Below, one piece after another: positions 22,526 through 33,253 of a stretch of DNA of 64,000 bases. Below the pieces are notes generated by a model that did not search any database, was not told the DNA's origin, and worked only from the letters and a program-made list of their open reading frames with translations. Source of the DNA: Cololabis saira (taxonomy: Eukaryota > Chordata > Actinopteri > Beloniformes > Belonidae). The DNA lies in the NCBI RefSeq assembly GCF_033807715.1, contig NC_084591.1, positions 43,984,868 to 44,048,867 on the forward strand, given 5' to 3'. The first letter of the stretch is position 1; every line of letters begins with the position of its first letter. A program made the position numbers and the translations under genes.

Positions 22526-24002
22526 TGACTTTCCTCAATCCAAGCTGTCCATCTCACCTGCGTCTGTCAGATCCAAGGTGTGGCCACTTCAACGCCAGCC
22601 CCTCCCTCCAGACGTTTTCTAAAAAGATGGTGAATAAGGAACTGAGTGGGATGTCTGAGGTGTTTTTAAGCTCAGCACTTGTTTTTTTCATATTTATCTC
22701 TTTTCCAGTTCAGCAGAGCTAGAAATCAAGAATCTTGTTAGTTTTAGGATTTGACAATTGCTTAAATAATGAGGTGAAGTTCAGTCAATCATGGAGAGCC
22801 AGAGGAGCTTCTCACAGATGTTTGCCAGCCCAACATGGAGGTTAAATAGATTTTTCTCTGCCAGGAACTGATTCTTTTTTCTCTTTTTCTCTGTGTGTGT
22901 TCCCAGGTGTCTTTTGTGAGAGTATTTCACTGTTCAGGCTGTCAGACTAAACCTGCGTGAGAACCCCTGGGGTGTTAATGATGTCTACTTTAATCAATGA
23001 TAGTGATCAGTGGTACATCTGGTCTTTAATGGCAAAAATAATCCTTCAATAGCTCATTAGGTGTTCTTAATTCAACAAGAAAAGAAAATCCGTATCACCA
23101 TTTTGGGATTCCAGACTGTAGATGGATTTAGTGACAATAATGAAACGTCAGATGTTATATCAGATGATAGAATATATCAATTTTGAGGAAATCTTTGGTA
23201 GAAAGAAAGCAACATCCTGCAGTAAATACTGCATGTTGGAAATTAGGATACATCAGGGGTGTACTGAGTCATGGCGTTTCATTATTTCTTCCATTTCAGC
23301 AGTAGAGTTGTTAAAAAACAGCTCAGTACTCTCTGAATTCACATGGGGGTCTGAACCCAATTTCCATTAAATTGGTATAAAAGCCTCAGTAATTACATTT
23401 GAGAGGCTTCAAACCTAGAGAAAGAAGGAAAAATATGGTTATTACAACAACACATGTTAACACTTTAAACCGGTGGGAACACACCTACAGATGTGAAGAA
23501 GAAAGAGTTTTCATCGGTCAAGTCAATGCAGAACTTCAGGTCATGCTCGTCTCGGTGTGATCCCATCAGAAGAGAGTTCAGCTCCAAATCCCTTTTATTT
23601 GTTCAGTGTCAAGCCACATAAGTCGGGGCTAAAGAGTGGCAGCTGTGTGGAGAAGCAACTCGCAACAGGAAAAACCCGTGGGAGGAGGTTTTAGTTCAGT
23701 TCGGTCGCCACGATATTTGTATTTACTGCAAAATGGTTTATAGTGCACTGAGTCTTTCAGCAAGAAATGTGATAGATGACATCCACATCCACAACACAAT
23801 ATATATAATATAGAAATATAATACATACATGCAAGTCTGCCCTTTCAGGTCCTCTGAGAGCTCAATAAAGCTCAGAAGTCTCACGCGCTCTGACTACTAT
23901 TGAAACTACTGTTGCTTTCACTTTCCACATATTTTCCATTTCTTTATTCAATTCTTGTTATTTTGACGTCAGTGCTGGAAAGCCCTGGTGCTCAGATTTG
24001 AT
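22526..24002. other. Intronic, nothing recognised
   Basis: No conserved coding segment or element terminus found in about 1.5 kb. Confidence 0.4.
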
Positions 24003-24260
24003 GCTTCAGTTCAGTTCAAATTTATTTCGAGCAATACAACATAACATAGGTGACCTGCGTGCAACAGAAAATTAAACAAATACCTTTAAAAGTAGATGTG
24101 CAGGTTCAAAATACAAATGAATTTGTTAACACTCTAAAGGGAGTGGGAAGAAGAAAACGTATTTAATCCCACCCCTGTTTCTCATCAACAACTTGACAGA
24201 TTTTTTTTAAGGCTTCCTCCTGTCTCAACATTTAAACCAAAACAATGAACAAAAGACCTA
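24003..24260 (-). mobile_element. LINE 3' UTR fragment
   Basis: The pattern TTCAGTTCAAATTTATTTCG followed by GGGAGTGGGAAGAAGAAAAC and AATCCCACCCC matches the 3' end of a teleost LINE in minus orientation. A similar block (GGAGCAGGAAGAAGAAAACT) occurs in the LINE fragment at 43500-44090. Confidence 0.5.
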
Positions 24261-24775
24261 TATCAAATTATAATAAAAATGATTCTACAGTTCACCTCAC
24301 CTAAATTTACACACATTGTGGCCTGAAATGCAGATGCATTTCAGGCCACAATGTTTGCAAATCCAGGAACAATATATATTGTCACCACGGGTGACAGTTA
24401 ACCATTAACTTATATTTATAGTACACCGTTAACTTATATTTATAATAAATACCAACAATGGTAAGGACAACAATACCAGAAAGTAATGGACATACTGTAA
24501 TGGACATGGACATAAAGTACATACATACACGTCAGTGATGGTCAGAACTACAGTACCAGAAGGTAATGGACAATACATACATATAGTGAGGGAAATTAAG
24601 TCAGGTTTTTAGGAGAATCGTTCACTTTGTGAGACAAGCACCAAATTTTGCATGAACATTGCCTAGTACCTACTTATGCAGAAAAGCCCGTTAGCCACCT
24701 GAAAATTCAAGATGGCTGTCTTATGAAAGCTAAAACAAGGTTGTCCGAGTAGAACTTGAATTGCTGAACATATTT
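24261..24775. other. Intronic stretch with a perfect short palindrome and local repeats
   Basis: Holds the 19-bp inverted repeat at 24314-24353 and short repeated phrases near 24400-24600 (TTAACTTATATTTATA twice; CCAGAA.GTAATGGAC twice). No gene. Confidence 0.5.
24314..24353. repeat. Perfect 19-bp inverted repeat with 2-bp spacer
   Basis: CATTGTGGCCTGAAATGCA is followed after GA by its exact reverse complement. The spacer is too short for a normal pre-miRNA loop. It may be the core of a palindromic element or a cruciform-forming site. Confidence 0.9.
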
Positions 24776-26423
24776 TATCCATCCATCCATCCATCATCCG
24801 CCGCTTATCCGTTCCCGGGTCACGGGGGCAGCAGCCTCAGCAGAGATGCCCAGACTTCCCTCACCCCAGACACTTCCTCCAGCTCTTCCGGGGGGAGTCC
24901 GAGACGTTCCCAGGTCAGCCGAGAGACATAGTCTCTCCAGCGTGTCCTGGGTCTTCCCCGGGGTCTCCTCCCGGTGGGACATGCCTGGAACACCTCCCTA
25001 GGGAGGAGGGACATGCCTGGAACACCTCCCTAGGGAGGAGGGACATGCCTGGAACACCTCCCTAGGGAGGAGGGACATGCCTGGAACACCTCCCTAGGGA
25101 GGAGGGACATGCCTGGAACACCTCCCTAGGGAGGAGGGACATGCCTGGAACACCTCCCTAGGGAGGCGTCCAGGAGGATCCGGTACAGATGCTCAAGCCA
25201 CCTCACCTGACTCCTCTCAATGTGAAGGAGCAGCGGCTCGACTCCGAGCTCCTCCCGGGTGACCGAACTCCTCACCCTATCTCTAAGGGAGCGTCCAGCC
25301 ACTCTGCGGAGGAAACTCATCTCGTCCGCTTGTATCCGCGATCTTATCCTTTCGGTCACTACCCAAAGTTCATGACCATAGGTGAGGGTAGGTGCGTAGA
25401 CTGACCGGTAAATCGAGAGCTTCGCCTTTCGACTCAGCTCCTTCTTCACCACGACGGTCAGGTACATCGACCGCATAACTGCGGACGCTGCGCCGATCCG
25501 TCTGTCAATCTCCCGCTCCATCGTTCCCTCACTCGTGAACAAAACCCCGAGATACTTGAACTCCTCCACTTGAGGCAGGACTTCTCCACCAGAAGGCACT
25601 CCACCCTTTCCCGGTGGAGAACCATGGCCTCGGTTTTGGAAGTGCTGATTCTCATCCCTGCCGTGTCGCACTCGGCCTCAAACCGCCCCAGCACATGCTG
25701 AAGGTCCCGGTCCGATGAAGCCAACAGGACAACATCATCCACAAAAAGCAGAGACGAAATCCTGTGGTTCCCAAACCGGATCACCTCCGGTCCCTGGCTA
25801 CGCCTAGAAATCCTGTCCATAAAAATTATGAACAGGACCGGTGACAAAGTGCAGCCCTGCCGGAGTCCAACATGCACCGGGAACAAGTCTGACTTACTGC
25901 CGGCAATGCGAACCAGACTCCTGCTCCGATCATATAGAGACCGGGCAGCCCTTAGTAGAGGGCCCCGGACTCCATACTCACCGAGCACCCCCCACAGAAT
26001 GGCACGAGGGACACGGTCAAATGCCTTCTCCAGATCCACAAAACACATGTAGACTGGTTGGGCAAATTCCCATGAACCCTCGAGCACCCTGCGGAGGGTA
26101 TAGAGCTGGTCCAGTGTTCCACGACTGGGACGAAAACCGCGTTGTTCCCCCTGAATCCGAGGTTCAATTATTGGCCGTATTCTTCTCTCCAGTACCCTGG
26201 TGTAGACTTTCCCAGGGAGGCTGAGAAGTGTGATCCCCCTGTAGTTGGAACACACTCTCCGGTCCCCCTTTTTAAAAAGAGGGACCATCACCCCGATTTG
26301 CCACTCCACCGGTACTGTCCCCTTCCTCCATGCAATGTCGCAGAGGCTTGTCAACCAAGACAGCCCTACGACATCCAGAGACTTGAGGTACCACTGAGGA
26401 GCTTACGAACCACCTCAGTGACC
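24776..26423 (-). mobile_element. RTE-like LINE, 5'-truncated copy with internal tandem expansion
   Basis: On the minus strand it encodes the reverse transcriptase core and C-terminus of the same family as 30007-33374. Visible blocks include FKKGDRRVCSNYRGITLLS, FVDLEKAFDRV (motif A aspartate present), LRQGCTLSPVLF and LLFVDDVVLLA (the usual FADD is FVDD). The longest open piece is 25458-26354. The 3' tail is (GGAT)n at 24779-24793. Compared with the other copy it lacks about 40 bp near 26391 and carries a six-copy 32-bp expansion at 24977-25168. It ends abruptly near 26423, next to a cysteine-rich coding remnant. Not functional. Confidence 0.88.
24977..25168. repeat. Six tandem copies of a 32-bp LINE segment
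   Basis: The block GGACATGCCTGGAACACCTC followed by CCTAGGGAGGAG recurs with a period of 32 bp (copies near 24977, 25009, 25041, 25073, 25105 and 25137). The related LINE at 30007-33374 has this block once, so the expansion happened in this copy. Confidence 0.93.
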
Positions 26424-26490
26424 AAGTGGCAAAAAGGAATGTTGCGGAAGATGCAAGTGCTACCGTTTTGACCTCCAGTGCACACAGCCG
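26424..26490 (+). pseudogene. Cysteine-rich (CXC-like) C-terminus remnant
   Basis: The plus strand directly after the LINE breakpoint reads CCGRCKCYRFDLQCTQPCAC, then NCND and a stop. The spacing (CxC, LxCT, CxC) resembles the cysteine-rich end of a transposon-borne protein family whose upstream part is seen at 29647-29913. About 29 codons are open from the breakpoint. The upstream part of the gene is missing. Function unknown. Confidence 0.5.
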
Positions 26491-26674
26491 TGTGCCTGCA
26501 ATTGTAATGATTAGAAAAAATGTGTTACAGAAATGTGAGGAGGGGGGACTATAATTTGATGTCAAAACAATCAAAATCTAATTATATAATCACAATCCAG
26601 GTCAAAAACCATATAAACTGTCTTTTGCCTGCATCTTACGTAAACAAAAACCTGATGAGAGCAGATCTATCAAA

Positions 26675-26932
26675 ATGAAGAGAAGCTATCCATCTGGCAG
26701 GAATAACCTAAAGGAAAAAAACAGGAGGAGCAAAAAAGGCATCAAGAAAGTCGTAAATAGTGCAGATAATACATATGATTTAGCTCAGGGCAGCTCGCTC
26801 TGTCCTGCTAATGTTGAGTGTCACAGTAAAGACACCTGCAATCAACTTGTTTACTCAGCTAGCAGGCTGAAAATAAAACTATCTTGGACTAAAAAACTCC
26901 TCCAGCTATCGATCAAAGAAGTGTCCAGTTAA
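26675..26932 (+). CDS. Orphan basic ORF, possibly N-terminus of a transposase
   Basis: An 85-codon ORF starts MKRSYPSGRNNLKEKNRRSK and is lysine/arginine-rich for its first 30 residues. The opening KR.YPSG..K.K is reminiscent of N-termini of hAT-like or TTF/MYM-type zinc finger transposases. No zinc-binding pattern or catalytic part follows, and it ends just before element B2. Could also be chance. Confidence 0.3.
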   Translation: MKRSYPSGRNNLKEKNRRSKKGIKKVVNSADNTYDLAQGSSLCPANVECHSKDTCNQLVYSASRLKIKLSWTKKLLQLSIKEVSS

Positions 26933-26959
26933 ACATAACTGTCAAGCTAAGAATGTTAA

Positions 26960-27375
26960 AAGGGACCTATTATGGCATCTAATACTTATTTTAAAGGAGC
27001 ATGAGGCAGGATTGAGGCAGGATTTATGAAAAAAATTCGTATACGTTTTAAGTTTTCTAGTAATAATGTCAGATGAAGCGTTCCAAACCCAAAAGAATGA
27101 GCCCTCTAGTGTATCTCTCCGTTGCCTTGAACAGGCTGTGTGGTTTCACGCATCGGAGGCCGACCTATGTAAATTGCGCCCATCGTTACGTAACAACGGG
27201 AGCAGAATCTGAACGGCTCATAGAAGCCACATCACACTGGATGGATCATCCGGGCGGCTGTACAGACACTGCAGAATTTGGTTGCTTTCCTCCTTCTCTG
27301 AGTTGGCAGGCTGAGGAGAGACCACTTTATAAATGTTAAAGCAAGAGAAAACCTGTTTTTCATAATAGTTCCCCT
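26960..27375 (+). mobile_element. TTAA-flanked element family B, copy 2
   Basis: Starts AAGGGACCTATTATGGCATC after TTAA (26956-26959) and ends CATAATAGTTCCCCT before TTAA (27376-27379). It carries a partial family I element beginning at 26995 (AGGAGCATGAGGCAGGATTG), itself preceded by TTAA and cut near 27141. No coding. Confidence 0.88.
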
Positions 27376-27379
27376 TTAA

Positions 27380-28823
27380 GTTATAGAATCCATAGCAAAG
27401 AAATTTAAAAAATGTACTATTAAGGTACATGGATGGAAAAAATTGTGCATTGTGTGCCAGTGGTGTTTATATTTTATTTTGAAACAATACAGAAAAATAA
27501 GTTTTTCATTCACATTTTTTTCTTTAATTTGTGTCAGATTATTTACTATATATGGATGATTAATTCCTTGGAGGGGGGCCCTGTGAATTTTTGTCTTGGT
27601 CCCCAAGAAACTCTACAACCACGTCTGAGCATAATGAATCAATGACGAGGCATTGTTTATGATTTTAAACACATGATGCACAAAGGGGCGATTTTTGAAA
27701 AAGTATTGATTGCATTGTTTGATTGCATTGTTTCGCTGGGGACTCGCCTCCTTCACGGCTGTTTCAGATTACTTTTTGTGTACAATGCAATGCTTCCCGT
27801 GGTTATCGTCAGGACTCTGGTTGCTTGTGTTTATGAACACGGCTCTTCACACACTGAAGGAATAAAACCTTGTTTCTCTTTGTTGTTTTTTTATGTGTGA
27901 TCACAATTTGTAAGTCCGCAAAATTTTTGAACGTGAACCGCCCTTTATTGAACTTCTTACTTCTACAACTAATTGACCTAGAAAAATGAAATAATAGTAT
28001 TTTTTTATTGTTTTTATTAAGTTAAGTCCCTTCTGAAGCCTTTTACCTCCACTTCTACTTTGATCTATGCTGGCGTTTTGGCATTATAGCTTATTATAGC
28101 TTTCCTTCACAAAATGGGCCATGAATATCATCCACATGATATGTTGCCTGTTCGGTGGCAGCAGTTCCCTCTTTCCTTCAGCCCGTTAGTAAGCCGATAT
28201 AATGAGGACACGATGAAGGCTGGATGTCCTGGCTGCCAATCAAAGGTGGCAAGTGGAGGCGTAAAAGAAGACCGCTTCCTATTAAAATGAATATTTTTAT
28301 GCAGCTTAACACCTTAACTTTCATTCTTGTGAATTTCAGAATAGTTCGTTCTTGAAAGCAAGTGTTTTTTTTTTCCCTCTAAATAATTGAAAGGACATTT
28401 TGTTGCTCAGTAAGTGCTGCTGTTCAAGTTTCTTCAAAGCATTATTGTAGAAGGTCATAGCTGTGGGCAGGAAGGAGATATTTTGCACATATAATGACAT
28501 ATGTTAACATTTTTTCGTTTAGAACTCAGAACTTGCAACTGCCTTATGTTTACACAATTTTATTCATTACTTCAGTTCAAATTACTACGTGCATTTTTAT
28601 TTCTTTTTCCTGTGTCATGCTAATTATGTATGTTCCACATTATATACTTATAGTATATTTTTATAATTTTTCTATTTCAGTGAAATAACATACAACACAC
28701 AAGTGTGTAGACAGGTGACATGTACAATTATTAAAAAAAACAAAGAAAGTAACTAAATAAGAACAGTAATAAAAAAAAGATGCCAACAAACCACACGGTT
28801 ACGTCATTACAAACATCCACTCA
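27380..28823. other. Intronic, nothing recognised
   Basis: AT-rich, no conserved coding segment or repeat terminus recognised. Confidence 0.4.
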
Positions 28824-29646
28824 ACAATGATAGACTGGGCTGTAACTTCAGAATCATGTAACCCTGTAGGCATTTTTGAGGAAAAGATGGCATACAGCAT
28901 TTTTTGAAAGATCAATGTGTCCCAAACCAGAATCCACCGTATGCCAAAAAAATTAGACCCCTGGTTTTCTATATTCCCACATTCAAGATGGCCACCCCAT
29001 ATGGTAAATTGGACTGTAAACGCTGTTGCCTATCCTGGTTTAGGCTCATATATCAAGCAATTCCTAAGTTACAATAATACTGTGTTTGGTATCATTTTAA
29101 AGGAGACATTTATAGCTCTCTTTCAAACCTAAAGTTGAACTTTTCTGACATACTTGGAGGTCAATAGAGCTCCAGAAACCCCAGAGAATGTTAATTTTTC
29201 ACCATTTTCGCCTATGTTATTTTTATTTGTATTAACTGTGTGACACCTAGGAATACCAGAGACATAAAAAACAAGTACAACAATACTCACTTTCATATAC
29301 AGTTTCAGAAAATGTATAATATCACCATATTATTTCTATCTTGTGGGTGATTGTGTGCTGGAATTCGTGGGCAGTTAGGATGCTGAAATACCGCAGTCAA
29401 GCAGCAGGTGGCGAGTTGCCACAACAACGAGTTAGCGAGAGAACTAGCTAACATGGATGTTGCCAGTGCAAATATATGTGGTGGTGTTCATCTCCTCTAT
29501 TAAGGGTGAGTAACAGTAACAATAATTTTGAAAAGATGAATCATGTGTTTAAGTTAATCAAGTAATTTAAAAAAAATATCAACCAATTTCCTGGATTAAA
29601 GTTAAAGTTAAAGGGTTGAGTCAGTGAGAACATCAATGATGTCCGT

Positions 29647-29913
29647 TTGGGCATGTTTGTCAAGGGTCTGACAATAGAGAGACTACTGCCCACCAGAGAT
29701 GCTTTGAGCTTTCATATTCAGCGCGTTCACTTCCAGAGCTTGGTCTGGTGGCAAGCCCATTTGCAGTACCCGGTACTCCCGCCCCCTGAAAATATGGGAT
29801 GGGAGATGGAGGACAATGTGCTCATTCCTAAACTGATGTTGTTTCCTGCGGTTCCAGATGCCTGTGAGGAACTAATGACCTGTGGTTGCACAACTGCATG
29901 CAAGACAGCCTGA
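29647..29913 (+). pseudogene. Cysteine-rich protein fragment of transposon O
   Basis: The 88-codon ORF contains LPTRDALSFHIQRVHFQSLV, then PPPENMGWEMED and CGCTTACKTA before a TGA. This pattern (PT.DAL..H..R...Q..W, then GW...., then a CxC/C cluster) resembles a poorly characterised protein family found in many animal genomes and often linked to mobile elements. Beyond the TGA the sequence still reads CGCKPN, then in a shifted frame CQCQKSSDCC before another stop, so the cysteine cluster originally continued and has been broken by a nonsense change and frame loss. The LINE at 30007 interrupts whatever followed. The upstream start is unclear; the ATG at 29647 may not be the original one. Molecular function is not known. 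Confidence 0.6.
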
Positions 29914-30351
29914 TGCGGTTGCAAACCAAACTGATTCTTGTCAGTGCCAAAAGTCAAGTGACTGTTGCATGAATATGTAGGCCTAAAGCACTGAAGACAA
30001 AAATGTTATAGCTCATCACTCACTCATCTTCTTCCGCTTATCCGTTCCCGGGTCGCGGGGGCAGCAGCCTCAGCAGGGATGCCCAGACTTCCTTCACCCC
30101 AGACACTTACTCCAGCTCTTCCGGGGGGAGTCCGAGGCGTTCCCAGGCCAGCCGAGAGACATAGTCTCTCCAGCGTGTCCTGGGTCTTCCCTGGGGTCTC
30201 CTCCCGGTGGGACATGCCTGGAACACCTCCCTAGGGAGGCGTCCAGGAGGATCCGGTACAGATGTCCAAGCCACCTCAGCTGACTCCTCTCAATGTGAAG
30301 GAGCAGCGGCTCGACTCCGAGCTCCTCCCGGGTGACCGAACTCCTCACCCT

Positions 30352-30431
30352 ATCTCTAAGGGAGCGTCCAGCCACCCTGCGGAGGAAACTCATCTCTAAG
30401 GGAGCGTCCAGCCACCCTGCGGAGGAACCTC
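30352..30431. repeat. 40-bp tandem duplication breaking the LINE ORF
   Basis: ATCTCTAAGGGAGCGTCCAG and the following 20 bases occur twice, at 30352 and 30392. Forty is not a multiple of three, so the duplication shifts the reverse transcriptase frame. Confidence 0.93.
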
Positions 30432-31927
30432 GTCTCGGCCGCTTGTATCGGCGATCTTGTCCTTTCGGTCACTACCCAAAGTTCATGACCATAGGTGAGG
30501 GTAGGGGCGTAGATTGACCGGTAAATCGAGAGCTTCGCCTTTCGACTCAGCTCCTTCTTCACCACGACGGTCAAGTACATCGACCGCATTACTGCGGACG
30601 CTGCACCGATCTGTCTGTCAATCTCCCGCTCCATCTTTCCCTCACTCGTGAACAAGACCCCGAGATACTTGAACTCCTCCACCTGAGGCAGGACTTCTCC
30701 ACCCACCCGGAGAAGGCATGCCACCCTTTCCCGGTGGAGAACCATGGCCTCGGTTTTGGAGGTGCTGATTCCCATCCCTGCCGCGTCGCGCTCGGCCTCA
30801 AACCGCCCCAGCAAATGCTGAAGGTCCCGGTCCGATGAAGCCAACAGGACAACATCATCTGCAAAAAGCAGAGATGAAATCCTGAGGTTCCCAAACCGGA
30901 TCCCCTGCGGCCCCTGGCTGCGCCTAGAAATCCTGTCCATAAAAATTATGAACAGGACCGGTGACAAAGGGCAGCCCTGCCGAAGTCCAACATGCACCGG
31001 GAACAAGTCTGATCTACTGCCGGCAATGAGAACCAGACTCCTACTCCGATCATACAGAGATCGGACAGCCCTTAGTAGAGGGCCCCGGACTCCATACTCA
31101 CTCAGCACCCCCCACAGAATGGCACGAGGGACACGGTCAAATGCCTTCTCCAGAGCCACAAAACACATGTAGACTGGTTGGGCAAATTCCCATGAACCCT
31201 CGAGCACCCTGCGGAGGGTATAGAGCTGGTCCAGTGTTTCACGACCGGGACGAAAACCGCATTGTTCCTCCTGAATCAGAGGTTCAACTATCGGCCGTAA
31301 TCTCCTCTCCAGTACCCTGGCGTAGACTTTCCCCGGGAGGCTGAGAAGTGTGATCCCCCTGTAGTTGGAACACACTCTCCGGTCCCCCTTTTTAAACAGA
31401 GGGACCACCACCCCGGTTTGCCACCCCAGCAGTACTGTCCCCTTCCTCCATGCGATGTCGCAGAGGCGTGTCAACCAAGACAGCCCTAGGACATCCAGAG
31501 ACTTGAGGTACTCAGGGCGAATCTCATCCACCCCCGGTGCCCGGCCACTGAGGAGCTTACGAACCACCTCAGTGACCTCGGCTTGGGTGATGGACGAGCA
31601 CGCCCCAGAGTCCCCACTCTCTGCTTCCTCAGTGGAAGGCATGTCAGTCAGATTGAGGAGATCCTCGAAGTATTCCTTCCACCCTCCGACAATGTCCCCA
31701 GTTGAGGTCAACAGCTCCCCACCAGCACCATAAATGGTGCCGGCAGAGTACTGCTTCCCCCTTCTGAGGCGCCGAACGGTCCTCCAGAATTTCCTCGAGG
31801 CCGACCGAAAGTCTTCCTCCATGGCCTCCCCGAACTCCGGAGTTTTTGCCTCCCGGACCGCCCGAGCCGCGGCTCGCTTGGCCTGCCGGTACCTATCTAC
31901 TGCGTCAGGAGTCCCACAGACCAACAT
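30356..31927 (-). pseudogene. LINE reverse transcriptase domain (catalytic Asp lost)
   Basis: A 523-codon frame with the non-LTR reverse transcriptase blocks in order: SGRAPGVDEI (127-136), LFKKGDRRVCSNYRGITLLS (177-196), the motif A region CFVALEKAFDRV (255-266), GLRQGCPLSPVLF (314-326) and LLFADDVVLLA (353-363). Motif A should read FVDLEKAFD; here the catalytic aspartate codon is GCT (31154-31156 on the plus strand as AGC), giving alanine, whereas the related copy at 24776-26423 keeps Asp. A 40-bp tandem duplication (30352-30431) shifts the frame and ends the protein early; the normal C-terminus reads on in another frame from 30393 to 30094. Such an enzyme cannot polymerise. Confidence 0.88.
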
Positions 31928-32002
31928 AGCCCGGTAGGACTCCTTCTTCAGTCTGACGGCATCCTGTACCGGTCATCGTGTTCCGGTGTCCACCACCGGG
32001 TT

Positions 32003-33253
32003 CTAGGATTGCCGCCACGACAGGCACCGGAGACCTTGCGTCCACAACTTCGAGCCGCCGCGTCGACAATGGAGGCAGAGAACGATGTCTCCCGCCTCCC
32101 CCGGGATCCGAGAGAAGTACTCTCGGAGGTGAGAGTTGAAGATGTCCCTGACAGAGGGCTCAGCCAGACGTTCCCAACAGATCTTCACAATCAGTTTGGG
32201 TCTGCCCGGTCTGTCCAACCTCCTCCTCCGCCAGCGCATCCAACTCACCACCAGGTGGTGATCAGTTGACAGCTCAGCCCCTCTCTTCACCCGAGTGTCC
32301 AAGACATGCGGCCGAAGGTCAGATGAAACGACAACAAAGTCGATCATTGACCTCCGGCCTAGGGTGTCCTGGTACCACGTGCACTGATGGACACCCTTAT
32401 GCCTGAACATGGTGTTCGTTATGGACAAACTGTGACTCGCACAGAAGTCCAACAACAAAGCACCGCTCGGGTTCAGATCGGGGAGGCCGTTCCTCCCAAT
32501 CACGCCTCTCCAGGTATCACTGTCATTGCCCACGTGAGCGTTGAAGTCCCCCAGTAGAACAATGGAGTCCCCAGTTGGAGCACTATCCAGTACCCCTCCC
32601 AGGGACTCCAAGAAGGCCGGGTACTCCGCACTGCTGTTCGGCCCGTAGGCACAAACAACAGTGAGAGACCTTTCCCCGACCCGAAGGCGCAGGGAAGCGA
32701 CCCTCTCGTTCACCGGGGTGAACTCCAACACATGGCGGCTGAGCTGGGGGGCTATAACCAAGCCCACACCAGCCCGCCTCCTCTCACCTTGGGCAACTCC
32801 AGAGTAGTGGAGGGTCCAGCCCCTTTCAAGGAGCTGGGTTCCAGAGTGTGTGGAGGTGAGCCCGACTATCTCTAGCCGGTATCTCTCAACCTCACGCACA
32901 AGCTCCGGCTCCTTCCCCCCCAGCGAGGTGACATTCCATGTCGCCACTGAGAGGGTTTTGGTCCAGGTATTGGGTCGTCGAGGCACCCCGCCACGACTGC
33001 TACCCAGTCCAAATGGCACCAGCTTATCACAGTCGTTCCTGCGGGTGGTGGGCCTACAGGAAGGCGGGCCCACGTCGCCGTTTCGGGCTGAGCCCGGCCG
33101 GGTCCCACGGGCAAAGACCCGGCCACCAGGCGCTCGCCTACGAGCCCCAACCCCAGGCCTGGCTCCAGGGAGGGGGACGCCGATCTGGGCGACGTTACGG
33201 TCCTTTGTTCTTTGTCCTCCAGAGCGTGAACCGCTCTTAGTCTGGCCCGTCAC
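32003..33253 (-). pseudogene. LINE apurinic-type endonuclease domain
   Basis: A 416-codon frame with an arginine/glycine-rich N-terminus (residues 1-95) and an exonuclease-endonuclease-phosphatase fold. Motifs visible: SVATWNV (102-108, Mg-binding Asn), LGDFNAH (234-240) and STDHHLV (329-335, catalytic Asp-His). This enzyme nicks target DNA for target-primed reverse transcription. After about residue 395 the reading leaves the family pattern (a frameshift near 32085) and reaches a stop at 32003. The next ORF (30356-31927) is in the same frame, so a compensating indel lies between them, near 31965. Originally both would have formed one polyprotein of about 1000 residues. Confidence 0.85.

Noticed and set aside
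25828..26224. Plus-strand ORFs across the RTE-like LINE copies
   Set aside because: Shadow frames of the minus-strand reverse transcriptase.
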